DNA from: Ilyomonas sp965219515
Lineage (GTDB): Bacteria > Bacteroidota > Bacteroidia > Chitinophagales > Chitinophagaceae
NCBI GenBank assembly: GCA_965219515.1
Contig: OZ244776.1
Coordinates: 4,278,001-4,342,000 of the forward strand
DNA length: 64,000 nucleotides
Direction of reading: 5' to 3'
In this document: one piece after another, positions 16,960 to 25,569 of the stretch
Numbering within the stretch: the stretch's first letter is position 1
How the letters are laid out: every line of letters begins with the position of its first letter
Made by a program: the position numbers and the translations under genes
The notes under the pieces: generated by a model
Database searches by the model: none
Told to the model about the DNA's origin: nothing
Seen by the model: the letters and a program-made list of their open reading frames with translations, nothing else

Positions 16960-16980
16960 AAAAAACCGCAAAGTTGCGGG
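16960..16980 (-). terminator. Terminator between the two tRNA-Ser genes
   Basis: CCGCA/TGCGG forms a short GC-rich hairpin (16966-16979) that is followed on the minus strand by seven T residues. It sits just downstream of the UGA-anticodon tRNA-Ser, which suggests that the second tRNA gene has its own promoter. Confidence 0.6.
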
Positions 16981-16988
16981 AGATTTTG

Positions 16989-17073
16989 CGGAGAGTTAGG
17001 GATTCGAACCCCAGGACCTGTTACAGTCAACAGTTTTCAAGACTGCCGCAATCGACCACTCTGCCAACTCTCC
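16989..17073 (-). tRNA. tRNA-Ser (anticodon TGA)
   Basis: An 85-nt class II tRNA. The acceptor stem pairs GGAGAGT with ACTCTCC, the T arm contains GGGTTCGAATCCC, and a long variable arm is present. The anticodon loop TCTTGAAA gives TGA, which reads UCA and probably other UCN codons. It lies 49 bp upstream of the second tRNA-Ser; the two share the ends of the acceptor and the T arm. Confidence 0.95.
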
Positions 17074-17209
17074 GGGTGCAAAATAAGAGTGCTGATTTAT
17101 ATCTGCCAAATATTAATTTGCTGTTCTTTCAATTCGTCGTGTTTTTCTTCATTAAAACCGGTAGCTTATCAAACCGGTGTTAAATAGCTGTATAAAAACC
17201 AACGGCATC

Positions 17210-17217
17210 TACTTTTG
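17210..17217 (+). promoter_or_regulatory. Bacteroidota -7 element for the DUF4105 gene
   Basis: TACTTTTG matches the TAnnTTTG consensus and lies 15 bp before the ATG at 17233. It also argues against the in-frame TTG start at 17215, which would lie inside the promoter. No clear TTTG -33 element was seen. Confidence 0.5.
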
Positions 17218-17232
17218 GCATTTATTTGTTTT

Positions 17233-18402
17233 ATGAAATGGCTGCTTCCGTTTTTTGTTTTCTCTCTTGTTCTTGGAGTTAATAAAAAATTATTTGCGCA
17301 AGACACTACCTGTCATGCGCGCATGAGTCTGCTTACCTGCGCGCCGGGTGCAGAACTCTATTCAACTTTCGGTCACACCGCGTTGCGCATACAAGACAGC
17401 GTTGCAGGCACCGATTATATCTACAACTACGGCACATTCGATTTTGACGATCCTGATTTCTACATAAAATTTGTGCGTGGCAAGCTTGATTATTTTTTAT
17501 CGGTTGATAAATATCCCGATTTTATGTATGAGTATCAATATTACCAGCGCAGCGTGTGGGAGCAGGAACTGAACCTGACTTGTTTGGAAAAGCAACAAAT
17601 AATTACGGCGTTGCAAATCAATCTGCAAGGCAAAAACCGCATGTACAAATACGATTTTATTTATGACAATTGCACAACGCGCGTTCGCGATATGATATTT
17701 CAAAACCTGCCCGGCAGCGCGGTTACAAAACCTTTGGTTCCGGAAGGCACAACGGCGCGAAATTTAGTTCATGTATATCTTGATAAAGGCGGCGAGCCGT
17801 GGAGCAAACTTGGTATTGATATTTTGCTCGGGGCGAGGCTTGACAAACCGGTAGATAACCAGGTTGCCATGTTTTTGCCGGATTATTTATTGCTTGGGCT
17901 CGATCATGCTGCCATCAATAAAACGCAGCCGGTAGTAAAGCAAAAGCGAATCTTGCTTGATATGACAACGCCGATTGAATACATCGGAAAATATGTTCCG
18001 TTTATCGTATTCACCGTTATATGCGGCTTACTGGCCGCCTTGTATTTTTTACCATATCAAAGCGCAAAAACATTTACCCGTTTTCTCGATTCGTTCTTAT
18101 TATACCTAACCGGATTGTTAGGACTGTTATTGATTTTTATGTGGTGGGGAACCGATCACAGAATGACGAAAGATAATTATAACCTGCTATGGGCTTTGCC
18201 AACCAACCTCGTTGCCGTGCTTTTTTTATGGCGCCGGCCGCGCTGGTTGCAAAACTATTTTTATATTGCTTTTGCGGTAACGGCTTTGTTGCTTATCAGT
18301 TGGTTCTGGCTACCGCAGCAACTGAATGTTTCGCTGGTGCCGTTTGTGTTTTTGATGTTGTACCGGTATGGAAGCCTGGCTATGAAAAAGAAAACAGCAT
18401 GA
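17233..18402 (+). CDS. DUF4105 (Lnb N-terminal-like) membrane protein
   Basis: The protein has 389 residues from the ATG at 17233, with a signal peptide (MKWLLPFFVFSLVLGV..LFAQ). The periplasmic DUF4105 domain carries the family's conserved histidine and cysteine motifs (YSTFGHTALRI and YDFIYDNCTTRVRD). Four to five membrane helices fill the last 130 residues. The His and Cys motifs resemble a papain-like/NlpC fold, so peptidase or transferase activity is possible but unproven. The stop codon overlaps the hydrolase start (ATGA), indicating translational coupling. Confidence 0.85.
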   Translation: MKWLLPFFVFSLVLGVNKKLFAQDTTCHARMSLLTCAPGAELYSTFGHTALRIQDSVAGTDYIYNYGTFDFDDPDFYIKFVRGKLDYFLSVDKYPDFMYEYQYYQRSVWEQELNLTCLEKQQIITALQINLQGKNRMYKYDFIYDNCTTRVRDMIFQNLPGSAVTKPLVPEGTTARNLVHVYLDKGGEPWSKLGIDILLGARLDKPVDNQVAMFLPDYLLLGLDHAAINKTQPVVKQKRILLDMTTPIEYIGKYVPFIVFTVICGLLAALYFLPYQSAKTFTRFLDSFLLYLTGLLGLLLIFMWWGTDHRMTKDNYNLLWALPTNLVAVLFLWRRPRWLQNYFYIAFAVTALLLISWFWLPQQLNVSLVPFVFLMLYRYGSLAMKKKTA

Positions 18403-19205
18403 ACCAATTTATTTACAAAAACGCTTCTGTGTCTTACATAAAAGAAGGCAAAGGGTTTCCTGTTTTGCTGCTTCATGGCTTTGCAGAAGACAGCCAGATA
18501 TGGAATGATCAGCTCGGTTTTCTAAAGCAATATTGTAAGGTTATCATTCCCGACCTGCCCGGCAGCGGGCAATCGGAAATGCTTACAAAAAGCAACAGTG
18601 AAGATGTTACGATGACCGGCTATGCCGATTGTATGTATGCGTTGCTGCGTTATGAAAATATTGATGCCTGCCTTGTGTTGGGGCATAGCATGGGCGGCTA
18701 TATTACGCTGGCACTGGCAGAAAAATATCCCGGCGTCATAAAAGGTTTCGGCTTTGTGCAGTCAACCGCTTTTGCCGACAGCGAAGAAAAAAAAGCGATT
18801 CGGCTAAAAGGCATCAATACCATTGAACAATATGGCAGCTACGCATTTATAAAAAGCACAACACCCAATTTGTTTTCCGATGCGTATAAAGCAACCCATG
18901 CCGGTAAAATTGAATGGCTGATAAACAAGGGAAACAGTTTTACAAAAGCCGCGCTGCAACAATATTATAACGCCATGATGCTGCGCGAAGACAAAACATC
19001 CGTATTGCGAAACAGCAGGGTTCCGGTTTTATTTATTGCAGGCAAGGAAGACAAAGCCGCGCCGCTTGCCGACGTATTGCAGCAGACTTATTTGCCTGCA
19101 GTTTCTTACATTCACATTCTGAAAAACGCCGGGCACATGGGGATGTGGGAAGCCGCGGATGAAGTAAATAAATGTTTGTTGCAATTTATACAAGATATAA
19201 CCTGA
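18399..19205 (+). CDS. Alpha/beta hydrolase
   Basis: The 268-residue protein starts at the ATG at 18399, which overlaps the DUF4105 stop by 4 bp. The open frame extends upstream to 18189, but that part is a shadow of the DUF4105 gene. The alpha/beta hydrolase landmarks are the oxyanion region LLHGFAEDSQIW, the nucleophile elbow GHSMGGY, an acidic residue in AGKEDKAAP and the catalytic His in AGHMGMWE. The substrate is unknown; the fold covers esterases, dehalogenases and C-C hydrolases. Confidence 0.9.
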   Translation: MNQFIYKNASVSYIKEGKGFPVLLLHGFAEDSQIWNDQLGFLKQYCKVIIPDLPGSGQSEMLTKSNSEDVTMTGYADCMYALLRYENIDACLVLGHSMGGYITLALAEKYPGVIKGFGFVQSTAFADSEEKKAIRLKGINTIEQYGSYAFIKSTTPNLFSDAYKATHAGKIEWLINKGNSFTKAALQQYYNAMMLREDKTSVLRNSRVPVLFIAGKEDKAAPLADVLQQTYLPAVSYIHILKNAGHMGMWEAADEVNKCLLQFIQDIT

Positions 19206-19411
19206 CAGGAACGTTTTGCAAGTGAAAAACCTGTTTTGCTTCTTTATGCAATACATTAGCGTTATGTTGAGCGCAAAACGGAAGGAGCTAAAAATAGGTT
19301 TTCGGGTTTGTCGTTTTGCTTCTGATGAAACGCAATACCATAAAATAAACAAAGGCAGCATTCGTATCAAAAAAAAGAGCTAACCCGGCATATAGCCGGT
19401 TTACCACAACA

Positions 19412-22084
19412 ATGAAAAGCATTTTTTGTTTACTGATAATGATTTTTTTCACCAATTTGTGCCATGCTACGCACATCGTTGGCGGCGAAGTATTTTATCA
19501 GTATCTCGGTGCTGCGCCCGGAGTTAACAAAAGCTCTTACAAAGTATCGCTTCGCTTGTTTAGAGATTCTAATGTGCCCTGCGGCAACGGAACCAGTGTG
19601 GCTTGCCTGCCTCCGCAAACCGTAATTGCAATTTATGAAAATGGAAACGGCTACAGGTCTGTTACCGATCTTACACTACCGTTGACAGACGACGAGACGT
19701 TGATCTTAACCGATTACCCGCCTTGCATAACTACCCGGCCATCGGTCAGGTACGAAGTGATAACCTATTCTGCCGAAGTAATATTAGACGACAATGATCT
19801 CGGTTATATCGTGGCCTACGAAAATTGCTGCCGTGCTACTACCATAAATGTTTTAAACAACAACCAGTACGCCAATCAGGGTTTGCCCGGCGTAACATAC
19901 GATTGCTCTATTCCGGGGAAAAAACTACTGGCAGACGGGCATAATTCCACGGCTGTTTTTAACCTGAAAAAACCAGATCTGATTTGTTATAACAGTCGTT
20001 TTACCTTAGATTATGGCGCTACCGATCCGGATATCGGCGATTCAATATCGTTTGTATTTGAATCGGCTTATACTTCAGGCGCCGATTTTCCGGGCGCTAA
20101 CGATGCGCAGCCTGCCGAAGCACCGCCTTACAATTTTGTATCTTATAGTACAAGCAGAAACTTCTCGGGTAATAAACCATTGGGTCAGAATGTAAGCATC
20201 AATCCGGTTACCGGACAAATCAGCGGCATCTCGCCCGCCGCCGGCTTGTATGTGGTTAGCGTTGTTGTGTTTGAATGGAGAAACGGAGTAAACATTGCGC
20301 AGCACCGGAAAGATTTTATTCTGCGGATCGAAGATTGCAATGTGCCTGAAGCCGTGCTGGACGCTTCTTATGTTACCTGCAATGGGTTCGATCTTACATT
20401 TACCAATACTTCAACTTCATCAAATATCAATTCGTATTACTGGGATTTTGGCGATGTTTCTTCGCTGTCAGATACGTCAGTATTACCGGTTGCCGGTTAC
20501 ACTTTTCCAAAAGCAGGCACCTATAAGGTAACATTAATTACCAATAAAGGCGGAGAATGCTCCGACACGGCGGTTACTGAAGCAAATGTATTTCCCGGCT
20601 TTACGGCCGACTTTTCGGTAACCGGAAGCTGTCTGCAGAATGCTTTTGTTTTTAAAGACAACAGCACCAGCGCTTTTGGCGCCGTTGATAGCTGGAACTG
20701 GAATTTCGGCGATGCGTCAACCGGCGCAGATTCGTCGCACCTGCCAAACCCGCCCGCCTGGAAGTACAGCCAGACCGGAACCGTAACGGCGCAACTGATT
20801 GTTACCAATTCAAAAGGCTGTATAGATACGCTTTCCAAAGACATTGTTGTATATGACAAACCGCTTATTACATTGCCGTTTCGCGATACGCTCATTTGCA
20901 ATATAGATCAGTTGCAGCTTTCCGCTTCTACCGACATTGCCGCCGCTTATACCTGGTCGCCGCCGGCGAATATCAGAAATGCAAACACGGCAAACCCGGT
21001 TGTCAATCCGCGAAATACCACCACATATTATGTAAAAGTAGATGCCGGAAGCGGTTGCATAAATACCGATTCGGTGCTGGTAAATGTTACCGACCGCGTA
21101 AATCTTTCTTTGGGAAACGATACCATCATTTGTCTTACCGATACCGTTCAACTGCACCCCGTTACCAACGGATTGTATTTTGCCTGGTCGCCCTCAGAAA
21201 CGCTGAGCAGCAATGAGGAAAAAGAGCCGCTGGCAACACCTGTGGCAAATACGGTTTATCATCTCAGAACGTCCGTAGGAGCCTGTTTTGCGGATGATGA
21301 TATTACAATCAACACGGCGCCTTACCCGGTAGCCGATGCAGGTGTGGCAATGCCGGTTTGCTTCGGTGCCACCACACTCTTAAACGCTTCTTTTACCGGC
21401 AACAGTTTCGCCTGGTCGCCGGTCAGCAGCTTACTGCGTGCCAACACGGTAACGCCAACCGCAGGTCCGGCGAAAACAACCGTTTACACATTCACCGCTA
21501 AATACGATTCGCCGGATGCCTGCCCGAAACCGGTAAGCGATACCGTTACCGTTGTTGTGATTCCACCCGTTCGTGTTTTTGCGGGAAGAGATACCAATAT
21601 TGTTGTTGGTCAGCCTCTGCAATTGCAGGCCACGGGTACAACCGGTTATCGCTGGTCGCCGCCCTTCGGTATCAGTAACACCAGCATCGCAAATCCGGTG
21701 GTTACCTTATCCAATGATATTGAAAAAATAAGCTACGAAGTAAGAGGCACAACTGCCGAAGGCTGCTCGGGCATTGATTCTGTTACGGTATTTCAGTTCA
21801 AAACATTGCCGGAAATTTTTATTCCCTCTGCGTTTACGCCCGATAACGACGGCATCAACGATATTTTAAAACCTGTTGTAGCCGGCATGAAGCGGTTTGA
21901 AAATTTCAGCGTTTACAACCGGCTGGGTCAGTTGCTCTATACAACGGCAAGCATTGGCCAAGGTTGGGATGGCATGTACAAAAGTATGCGGCAGCCGCCC
22001 GGAACTTATGTTTATGTGGCAACCGCCATAGATTATTTAGACAGACGTATTGTGCGTAAAGGAACGGTAGTGTTAATCAGATAA
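19412..22084 (+). CDS. Secreted PKD-repeat protein with gliding-motility/T9SS C-terminal domain
   Basis: An 890-residue exported protein. The signal peptide is MKSIFCLLIMIFFTNLCHA, directly followed by THIVGGEVFYQY, a start typical of Bacteroidota gliding-associated surface proteins. Two PKD-like domains are marked by YYWDFGDVSS and WNWNFGDAS, at about residues 325-480. Several Ig-like repeats with W(S)P motifs then run to about residue 800. The C-terminal domain FIPSAFTPDNDGINDILKP...YNRLGQLLY is the CHU_C / type B sorting signal, so it is probably exported by the type IX system and anchored at the surface. Its specific role is unknown. Confidence 0.9.
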   Translation: MKSIFCLLIMIFFTNLCHATHIVGGEVFYQYLGAAPGVNKSSYKVSLRLFRDSNVPCGNGTSVACLPPQTVIAIYENGNGYRSVTDLTLPLTDDETLILTDYPPCITTRPSVRYEVITYSAEVILDDNDLGYIVAYENCCRATTINVLNNNQYANQGLPGVTYDCSIPGKKLLADGHNSTAVFNLKKPDLICYNSRFTLDYGATDPDIGDSISFVFESAYTSGADFPGANDAQPAEAPPYNFVSYSTSRNFSGNKPLGQNVSINPVTGQISGISPAAGLYVVSVVVFEWRNGVNIAQHRKDFILRIEDCNVPEAVLDASYVTCNGFDLTFTNTSTSSNINSYYWDFGDVSSLSDTSVLPVAGYTFPKAGTYKVTLITNKGGECSDTAVTEANVFPGFTADFSVTGSCLQNAFVFKDNSTSAFGAVDSWNWNFGDASTGADSSHLPNPPAWKYSQTGTVTAQLIVTNSKGCIDTLSKDIVVYDKPLITLPFRDTLICNIDQLQLSASTDIAAAYTWSPPANIRNANTANPVVNPRNTTTYYVKVDAGSGCINTDSVLVNVTDRVNLSLGNDTIICLTDTVQLHPVTNGLYFAWSPSETLSSNEEKEPLATPVANTVYHLRTSVGACFADDDITINTAPYPVADAGVAMPVCFGATTLLNASFTGNSFAWSPVSSLLRANTVTPTAGPAKTTVYTFTAKYDSPDACPKPVSDTVTVVVIPPVRVFAGRDTNIVVGQPLQLQATGTTGYRWSPPFGISNTSIANPVVTLSNDIEKISYEVRGTTAEGCSGIDSVTVFQFKTLPEIFIPSAFTPDNDGINDILKPVVAGMKRFENFSVYNRLGQLLYTTASIGQGWDGMYKSMRQPPGTYVYVATAIDYLDRRIVRKGTVVLIR

Positions 22085-22157
22085 GGCAGTTTCACAGCAT
22101 TCTGACCAATTTTTGGTAAGGCGAAATTCTATTTCTACACTTCTCAAAATCTCCGTT

Positions 22158-23357
22158 TTGCTCACAAATAAAAAAATAATTCTTGGTATTACCGGCAGCA
22201 TTGCTGCCTATAAAGCCATAACATTGGTGCGGCTTCTGGTAAAAGCCGGTGCCGAAGTAAAAGTAATTATCACGCCGGCAGCCAAAAATTTTGTATCGCC
22301 GCTTGTGCTTTCTACGTTATCTAAAAACGCGGTGCTGACAGATTTGTTTGAAGAAGAGACATGGGCGAATCATGTGCAGTTGGGTCGCTGGGCAGATGTG
22401 ATGCTGATAGCGCCGCTTAGCTGCAACACACTCAGCAAAATGGCAACGGGCGCGTGCGATAACTTGCTGCTTGCGGTTTATTTATCTGCCACTTGCCCGG
22501 TGATGGCAGCACCCGCTATGGACGAAGATATGTGGCATCATCCGGCTACAAAAAACAATGTACAAACCATTCAGTCATTTGGCAATAAAATCATCAATGT
22601 TGCCAGCGGAGAACTTGCCAGCGGCTTGTGGGGCGAAGGAAGAATGGCAGAACCGGAAGATATTTTGCAATACCTCACTCATTTTTTTGCAACCGCGAAG
22701 CAACTGTCGGAAAAAAAAATTTTGATAACCGCGGGACCAACTTACGAACCGATAGACCCGGTGCGGTTCATCGCCAATCATTCATCGGGTAAAATGGGTT
22801 TTGCGCTGGCGGAAGAATGTGTGAACCGTGGCGCAAACGTAACGCTGGTAGCCGGGCCGGTGCAAATCAGTGCGCCATCGGGCGTTACTTTGATACAGGT
22901 GAAAACGGCAGCAGAAATGTACGATGCCTGCACAGCTTGTTTTGCGCAGCAGGATATGGCGATTCTTTCGGCTGCCGTTGCCGATTATACGCCTTCGGAG
23001 GTTGCCTCTGAAAAAATTAAGAAAGATTCTGATGAGTTTGTAATATCATTAACCAAAACAAAAGATATTTTGCGCACTTTGGGCGAACAAAAAACAAAAG
23101 GGCAAACACTTGTTGGCTTTGCTTTGGAAACGCACAATGAAAAAGAGTTTGCAAAGAAAAAGCTGCAAACGAAAAATGCTGATTTCATCGTTCTTAATTC
23201 GATGCGCGACGAAAGAGCCGCTTTTGGTTACGATACAAACAAAATAACCGTATTTGATAAAGCAGGAAACGAATCTGAATCGGGGTTAACTTCAAAAAAA
23301 GAAATCGCAAAATATATTCTGGATGTTATTTGTAAAGAACGGAATGATAAAAAATAG
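22158..23357 (+). CDS. coaBC: Bifunctional phosphopantothenoylcysteine decarboxylase / phosphopantothenate-cysteine ligase
   Basis: Coenzyme A biosynthesis enzyme, about 399 residues. The N-terminal flavin-dependent CoaC domain has LGITGSIAAYK, the catalytic His in NHVQLGRWAD, and PAMDEDMW. The C-terminal CoaB ligase domain has ITAGPTYEPIDPVRFIANHS and SEKIKKD. The TTG at 22158 was chosen because it places the family's N-terminus (LTNKKIILGITG) correctly; the open frame reaches 22113 with extra unmatched residues. The next gene overlaps its end by 14 bp, giving a coaBC - DUF4835 - DUF4296 unit. Confidence 0.95.
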   Translation: MLTNKKIILGITGSIAAYKAITLVRLLVKAGAEVKVIITPAAKNFVSPLVLSTLSKNAVLTDLFEEETWANHVQLGRWADVMLIAPLSCNTLSKMATGACDNLLLAVYLSATCPVMAAPAMDEDMWHHPATKNNVQTIQSFGNKIINVASGELASGLWGEGRMAEPEDILQYLTHFFATAKQLSEKKILITAGPTYEPIDPVRFIANHSSGKMGFALAEECVNRGANVTLVAGPVQISAPSGVTLIQVKTAAEMYDACTACFAQQDMAILSAAVADYTPSEVASEKIKKDSDEFVISLTKTKDILRTLGEQKTKGQTLVGFALETHNEKEFAKKKLQTKNADFIVLNSMRDERAAFGYDTNKITVFDKAGNESESGLTSKKEIAKYILDVICKERNDKK

Positions 23358-24264
23358 TATTGCTGCCTTGCTTCTTATTTTGGCTGCGCCGGCGCTGCAT
23401 GCGCAGGAACTGCAATCGAAAGTAACGGTGCTAACGCAGCAGTTGCCCAACTCGGTAAACAAACAGCGTTTTACCACGCTGGCAACGCAGCTTACCAATC
23501 TGATTAACAACCGCAAGTGGACAAAAGATCAGTTTAACGATCAGGAAAAAATCGAGTGCAATTTTTTATTGAATGTAAATGAATCATCCGATCAGGACAT
23601 TTTTAAAGCTACGCTTACGGTGCAGGCGGCACGGCCTGTTTTTAACTCGTCTTATAAATCGCCCATCATTAACTTTCAGGATAACGATATTGCTTTTAAA
23701 TATATCGAATACCAGCCGGTTGAGTTTAACGAAAACCGCGTGGCAGGCAACGATCCGCTTACCGCTAACCTAACGGCTGTAATGGCGTATTATGTATATA
23801 TCATACTTGGGTTTGATTATGATTCGTTTTCGCCGAAAGCCGGCAATCCATATTTTGTAGAAGCGCAAAACATTGTAAACAATGCGCCCGAAAGCCGCGA
23901 CATCAGCGGATGGAAAGCTTTTGACGGTCAGCGCAACCGCTACTGGCTGGCAAACAATATGGTAAATACAAGATACAATGTGATGAACGATATTATTTAT
24001 ACCTATTACCGTAAAGGATTGGATAACATGTATGAAAATGCAAACGATTCGCGGCAAAGCATGTTAGAGGCGCTGACCCGGTTGCAGACCTTCAACCGCG
24101 AGAATCCGAACACGATGGTACTGCAGTTTTTTATGCAGAGTAAATACAGCGAGCTGGCAGGTCTTTTTAAAAAGGCATCGCCCGATATCAGAAGTCGCGC
24201 TGTAGCCATTTTATCGCAGGTTGATCCTTCCAACGCAGATAAATACCAGGCCGATTTAAAATGA
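23344..24264 (+). CDS. DUF4835 family exported protein
   Basis: A 306-residue protein with a signal peptide (MIKNSIAALLLILAAPALHAQ) starting at the ATG at 23344, within the end of coaBC. The body matches the DUF4835 family (NRKWTKDQFNDQEKIECNF, WKAFDGQRNRYWLANN). It is conserved immediately downstream of coaBC in Bacteroidota, and some pipelines name the family PorD and link it to type IX secretion. I am not certain of that name. The stop overlaps the DUF4296 start (ATGA). Confidence 0.85.
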   Translation: MIKNSIAALLLILAAPALHAQELQSKVTVLTQQLPNSVNKQRFTTLATQLTNLINNRKWTKDQFNDQEKIECNFLLNVNESSDQDIFKATLTVQAARPVFNSSYKSPIINFQDNDIAFKYIEYQPVEFNENRVAGNDPLTANLTAVMAYYVYIILGFDYDSFSPKAGNPYFVEAQNIVNNAPESRDISGWKAFDGQRNRYWLANNMVNTRYNVMNDIIYTYYRKGLDNMYENANDSRQSMLEALTRLQTFNRENPNTMVLQFFMQSKYSELAGLFKKASPDIRSRAVAILSQVDPSNADKYQADLK

Positions 24265-24614
24265 AATATTTACTGTTCATCATATTTGTTGCCCTGCTGT
24301 TTTCCTCCTGCGCAGATAAAAACAAAATGCCGCCCAATATTTTTCCGGTTAATAAGATGAAACAATTGGTATGGGATATGGAAGTTGCCGATCAGTCGGC
24401 CTCCGAAAAATTTTTGTTACAAAAAGACTCGCAGCGGATGGAAGCCACCTCGTTGTATCAGCAGGTATTTACAAAATATAAAACAAACAAAAAAGCATTT
24501 TATAACAGCTTTTCTTATTACGAAACTCATCCCGACCAAATGAAAGTGTTGCTCGATTCGGTAAGCAATTATGGCAGCCGTCAAAAAGAGAATGTATATA
24601 AGAAAGCGTTTTAG
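24261..24614 (+). CDS. DUF4296 lipoprotein
   Basis: A 117-residue lipoprotein with signal sequence MKYLLFIIFVALLFSSC (lipidated Cys17). The mature part resembles the DUF4296 family, a small helical periplasmic domain found only in Bacteroidota. Its start overlaps the DUF4835 stop by 4 bp, so the two are coupled and may act together. The function is unknown. Confidence 0.85.
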   Translation: MKYLLFIIFVALLFSSCADKNKMPPNIFPVNKMKQLVWDMEVADQSASEKFLLQKDSQRMEATSLYQQVFTKYKTNKKAFYNSFSYYETHPDQMKVLLDSVSNYGSRQKENVYKKAF

Positions 24615-24661
24615 CCGTTTTGTTAAACAGAGACTATAAATTACCAAACAGGTAATTCGCT

Positions 24662-24693
24662 TTTGCTTATCTCTTAATTTTCTGATAACTTTG
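24662..24693 (+). promoter_or_regulatory. Promoter of rpmI-rplT
   Basis: TAACTTTG at 24686-24693 is a full match to the Bacteroidota -7 consensus TAnnTTTG. A TTTG at 24662-24665, 20 bp upstream, fits the -33 element. Transcription would start near 24700 and leave a leader of about 95 nt before rpmI. Confidence 0.7.
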
Positions 24694-24697
24694 CAGC

Positions 24698-24794
24698 CCT
24701 GTTAAAAAAACAGGACATTACCCGTAAGGTTCAACAAGTGTTTCGTCTGTTCGAAACCACCAGCAGGGTGTAATCTTAACCGGATTATTATAAC
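24698..24794 (+). promoter_or_regulatory. Structured rpmI leader, possible L20 autoregulatory site
   Basis: Three hairpins lie between the promoter and rpmI. They are CCTGTT/AACAGG just after the predicted start, GTTTCG/CGAAAC with a 6-nt loop (24740-24757), and CACC/GGTG (24758-24770). L20 represses its own operon through leader RNA structures in other bacteria, so the same role is plausible. No alignment to a known leader family was possible. Confidence 0.4.
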
Positions 24795-24992
24795 ATGCCA
24801 AAAGTAAAAACAAACTCCAGCGCAAAGAAGCGCTTCCACGTAACAGGCTCGGGTGAAATTACGTACCAGAAAGCCTTTAAACGACACATTCTTACCAAGA
24901 AATCTATCAAACGCAAACGTTCGCTTCGCATGAAAGGCGTGGTTGGGCCAGCCAACAAAGATTTTGTAATGCGCCTTTTGCGTCTTAAGTAA
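24795..24992 (+). CDS. rpmI: 50S ribosomal protein L35
   Basis: A 65-residue basic protein starting MPKVKTNSSAKKRFHVTGSG, with HILTKKSIKRKRSLR in the middle; clearly bL35. It is followed 83 bp later by rplT. In many bacteria infC precedes rpmI; here the upstream gene is the unrelated DUF4296 gene and the pair has its own promoter. Confidence 0.97.
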   Translation: MPKVKTNSSAKKRFHVTGSGEITYQKAFKRHILTKKSIKRKRSLRMKGVVGPANKDFVMRLLRLK

Positions 24993-25075
24993 AACAAGCA
25001 TTTAGTAAACAAATTATCAATTACGCATTTCAGATAAATACTAAATATATAATCTGAAATATTAAATAACTCACC

Positions 25076-25420
25076 ATGCCACGTTCAGTAAATGCAGTAG
25101 CATCAAGGGCAAGAAGAAAACGTATTTTAGACCAGGCTAAAGGCTATTATGGCAAACGCAAAAACGTTTATACTGTTGCCAAAAACATTGTTGAAAAAGG
25201 GATGACTTACAGTTATGTAGGTCGTAAATTAAAGAAGCGCGAGTATCGCCAGCTTTGGATTGCCCGTATAAATGCAGCGGTGCGCCAGGAAGGAATGACA
25301 TACAGCCAGTTTATTGATAAACTGAATAAAAAAGGAATTGAATTAAACAGAAAAGTGTTGGCTGATATGGCGATGAACGAGCCGGCCAGCTTTACCGCGT
25401 TAATCAATTCTGTAAAATAG
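25076..25420 (+). CDS. rplT: 50S ribosomal protein L20
   Basis: A 114-residue protein starting MPRSVNAVASRARRKRILDQ, then AKGYYGKRKNVYTVAKN and RRKL-type basic segments; clearly bL20. It binds 23S rRNA early in 50S assembly and is often the repressor of its own operon. A strong terminator follows 20 bp after the stop. Confidence 0.97.
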   Translation: MPRSVNAVASRARRKRILDQAKGYYGKRKNVYTVAKNIVEKGMTYSYVGRKLKKREYRQLWIARINAAVRQEGMTYSQFIDKLNKKGIELNRKVLADMAMNEPASFTALINSVK

Positions 25421-25440
25421 TTTTCGATATCTTTTATATA

Positions 25441-25473
25441 AAAGGGAAACAGATTTTTCTGTTTCCCTTTTTA
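25441..25473 (+). terminator. Terminator of rpmI-rplT
   Basis: A perfect 12-bp stem AAAGGGAAACAG/CTGTTTCCCTTT (25441-25452 with 25459-25470) with a 6-nt loop, followed by a run of T residues. Confidence 0.9.
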
Positions 25474-25517
25474 TTTGTATCGTGTATTAAATATTAATAC
25501 CAGCAGTGTAGTCATTT

Positions 25518-25559
25518 TACTACCTAATACCTACTACCTAATACTTACTACCAATTACT
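25518..25559. repeat. Three 14-bp tandem copies between convergent genes
   Basis: TACTACCTAATACC, TACTACCTAATACT and TACTACCAATTACT follow each other without spacers, and a fourth degenerate unit may continue to 25575 over the end of the dehydrogenase gene. It is a low-complexity tandem array; no function was seen. Confidence 0.7.
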
Positions 25560-25569
25560 CATTACGTAC

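Noticed and set aside
18189..18398. Upstream extension of the alpha/beta hydrolase frame
   Set aside because: It is the out-of-frame shadow of the DUF4105 gene; the ATGA overlap at 18399 is the natural start.
20521..21157. Minus-strand frames of 115-126 codons within the T9SS protein gene
   Set aside because: Antisense shadows caused by the regular Thr/Asn/Ser-rich coding sequence.
25518..25559. Possible CRISPR or operator array
   Set aside because: Units are contiguous without spacers and lie between convergent gene ends, where an operator is unlikely.
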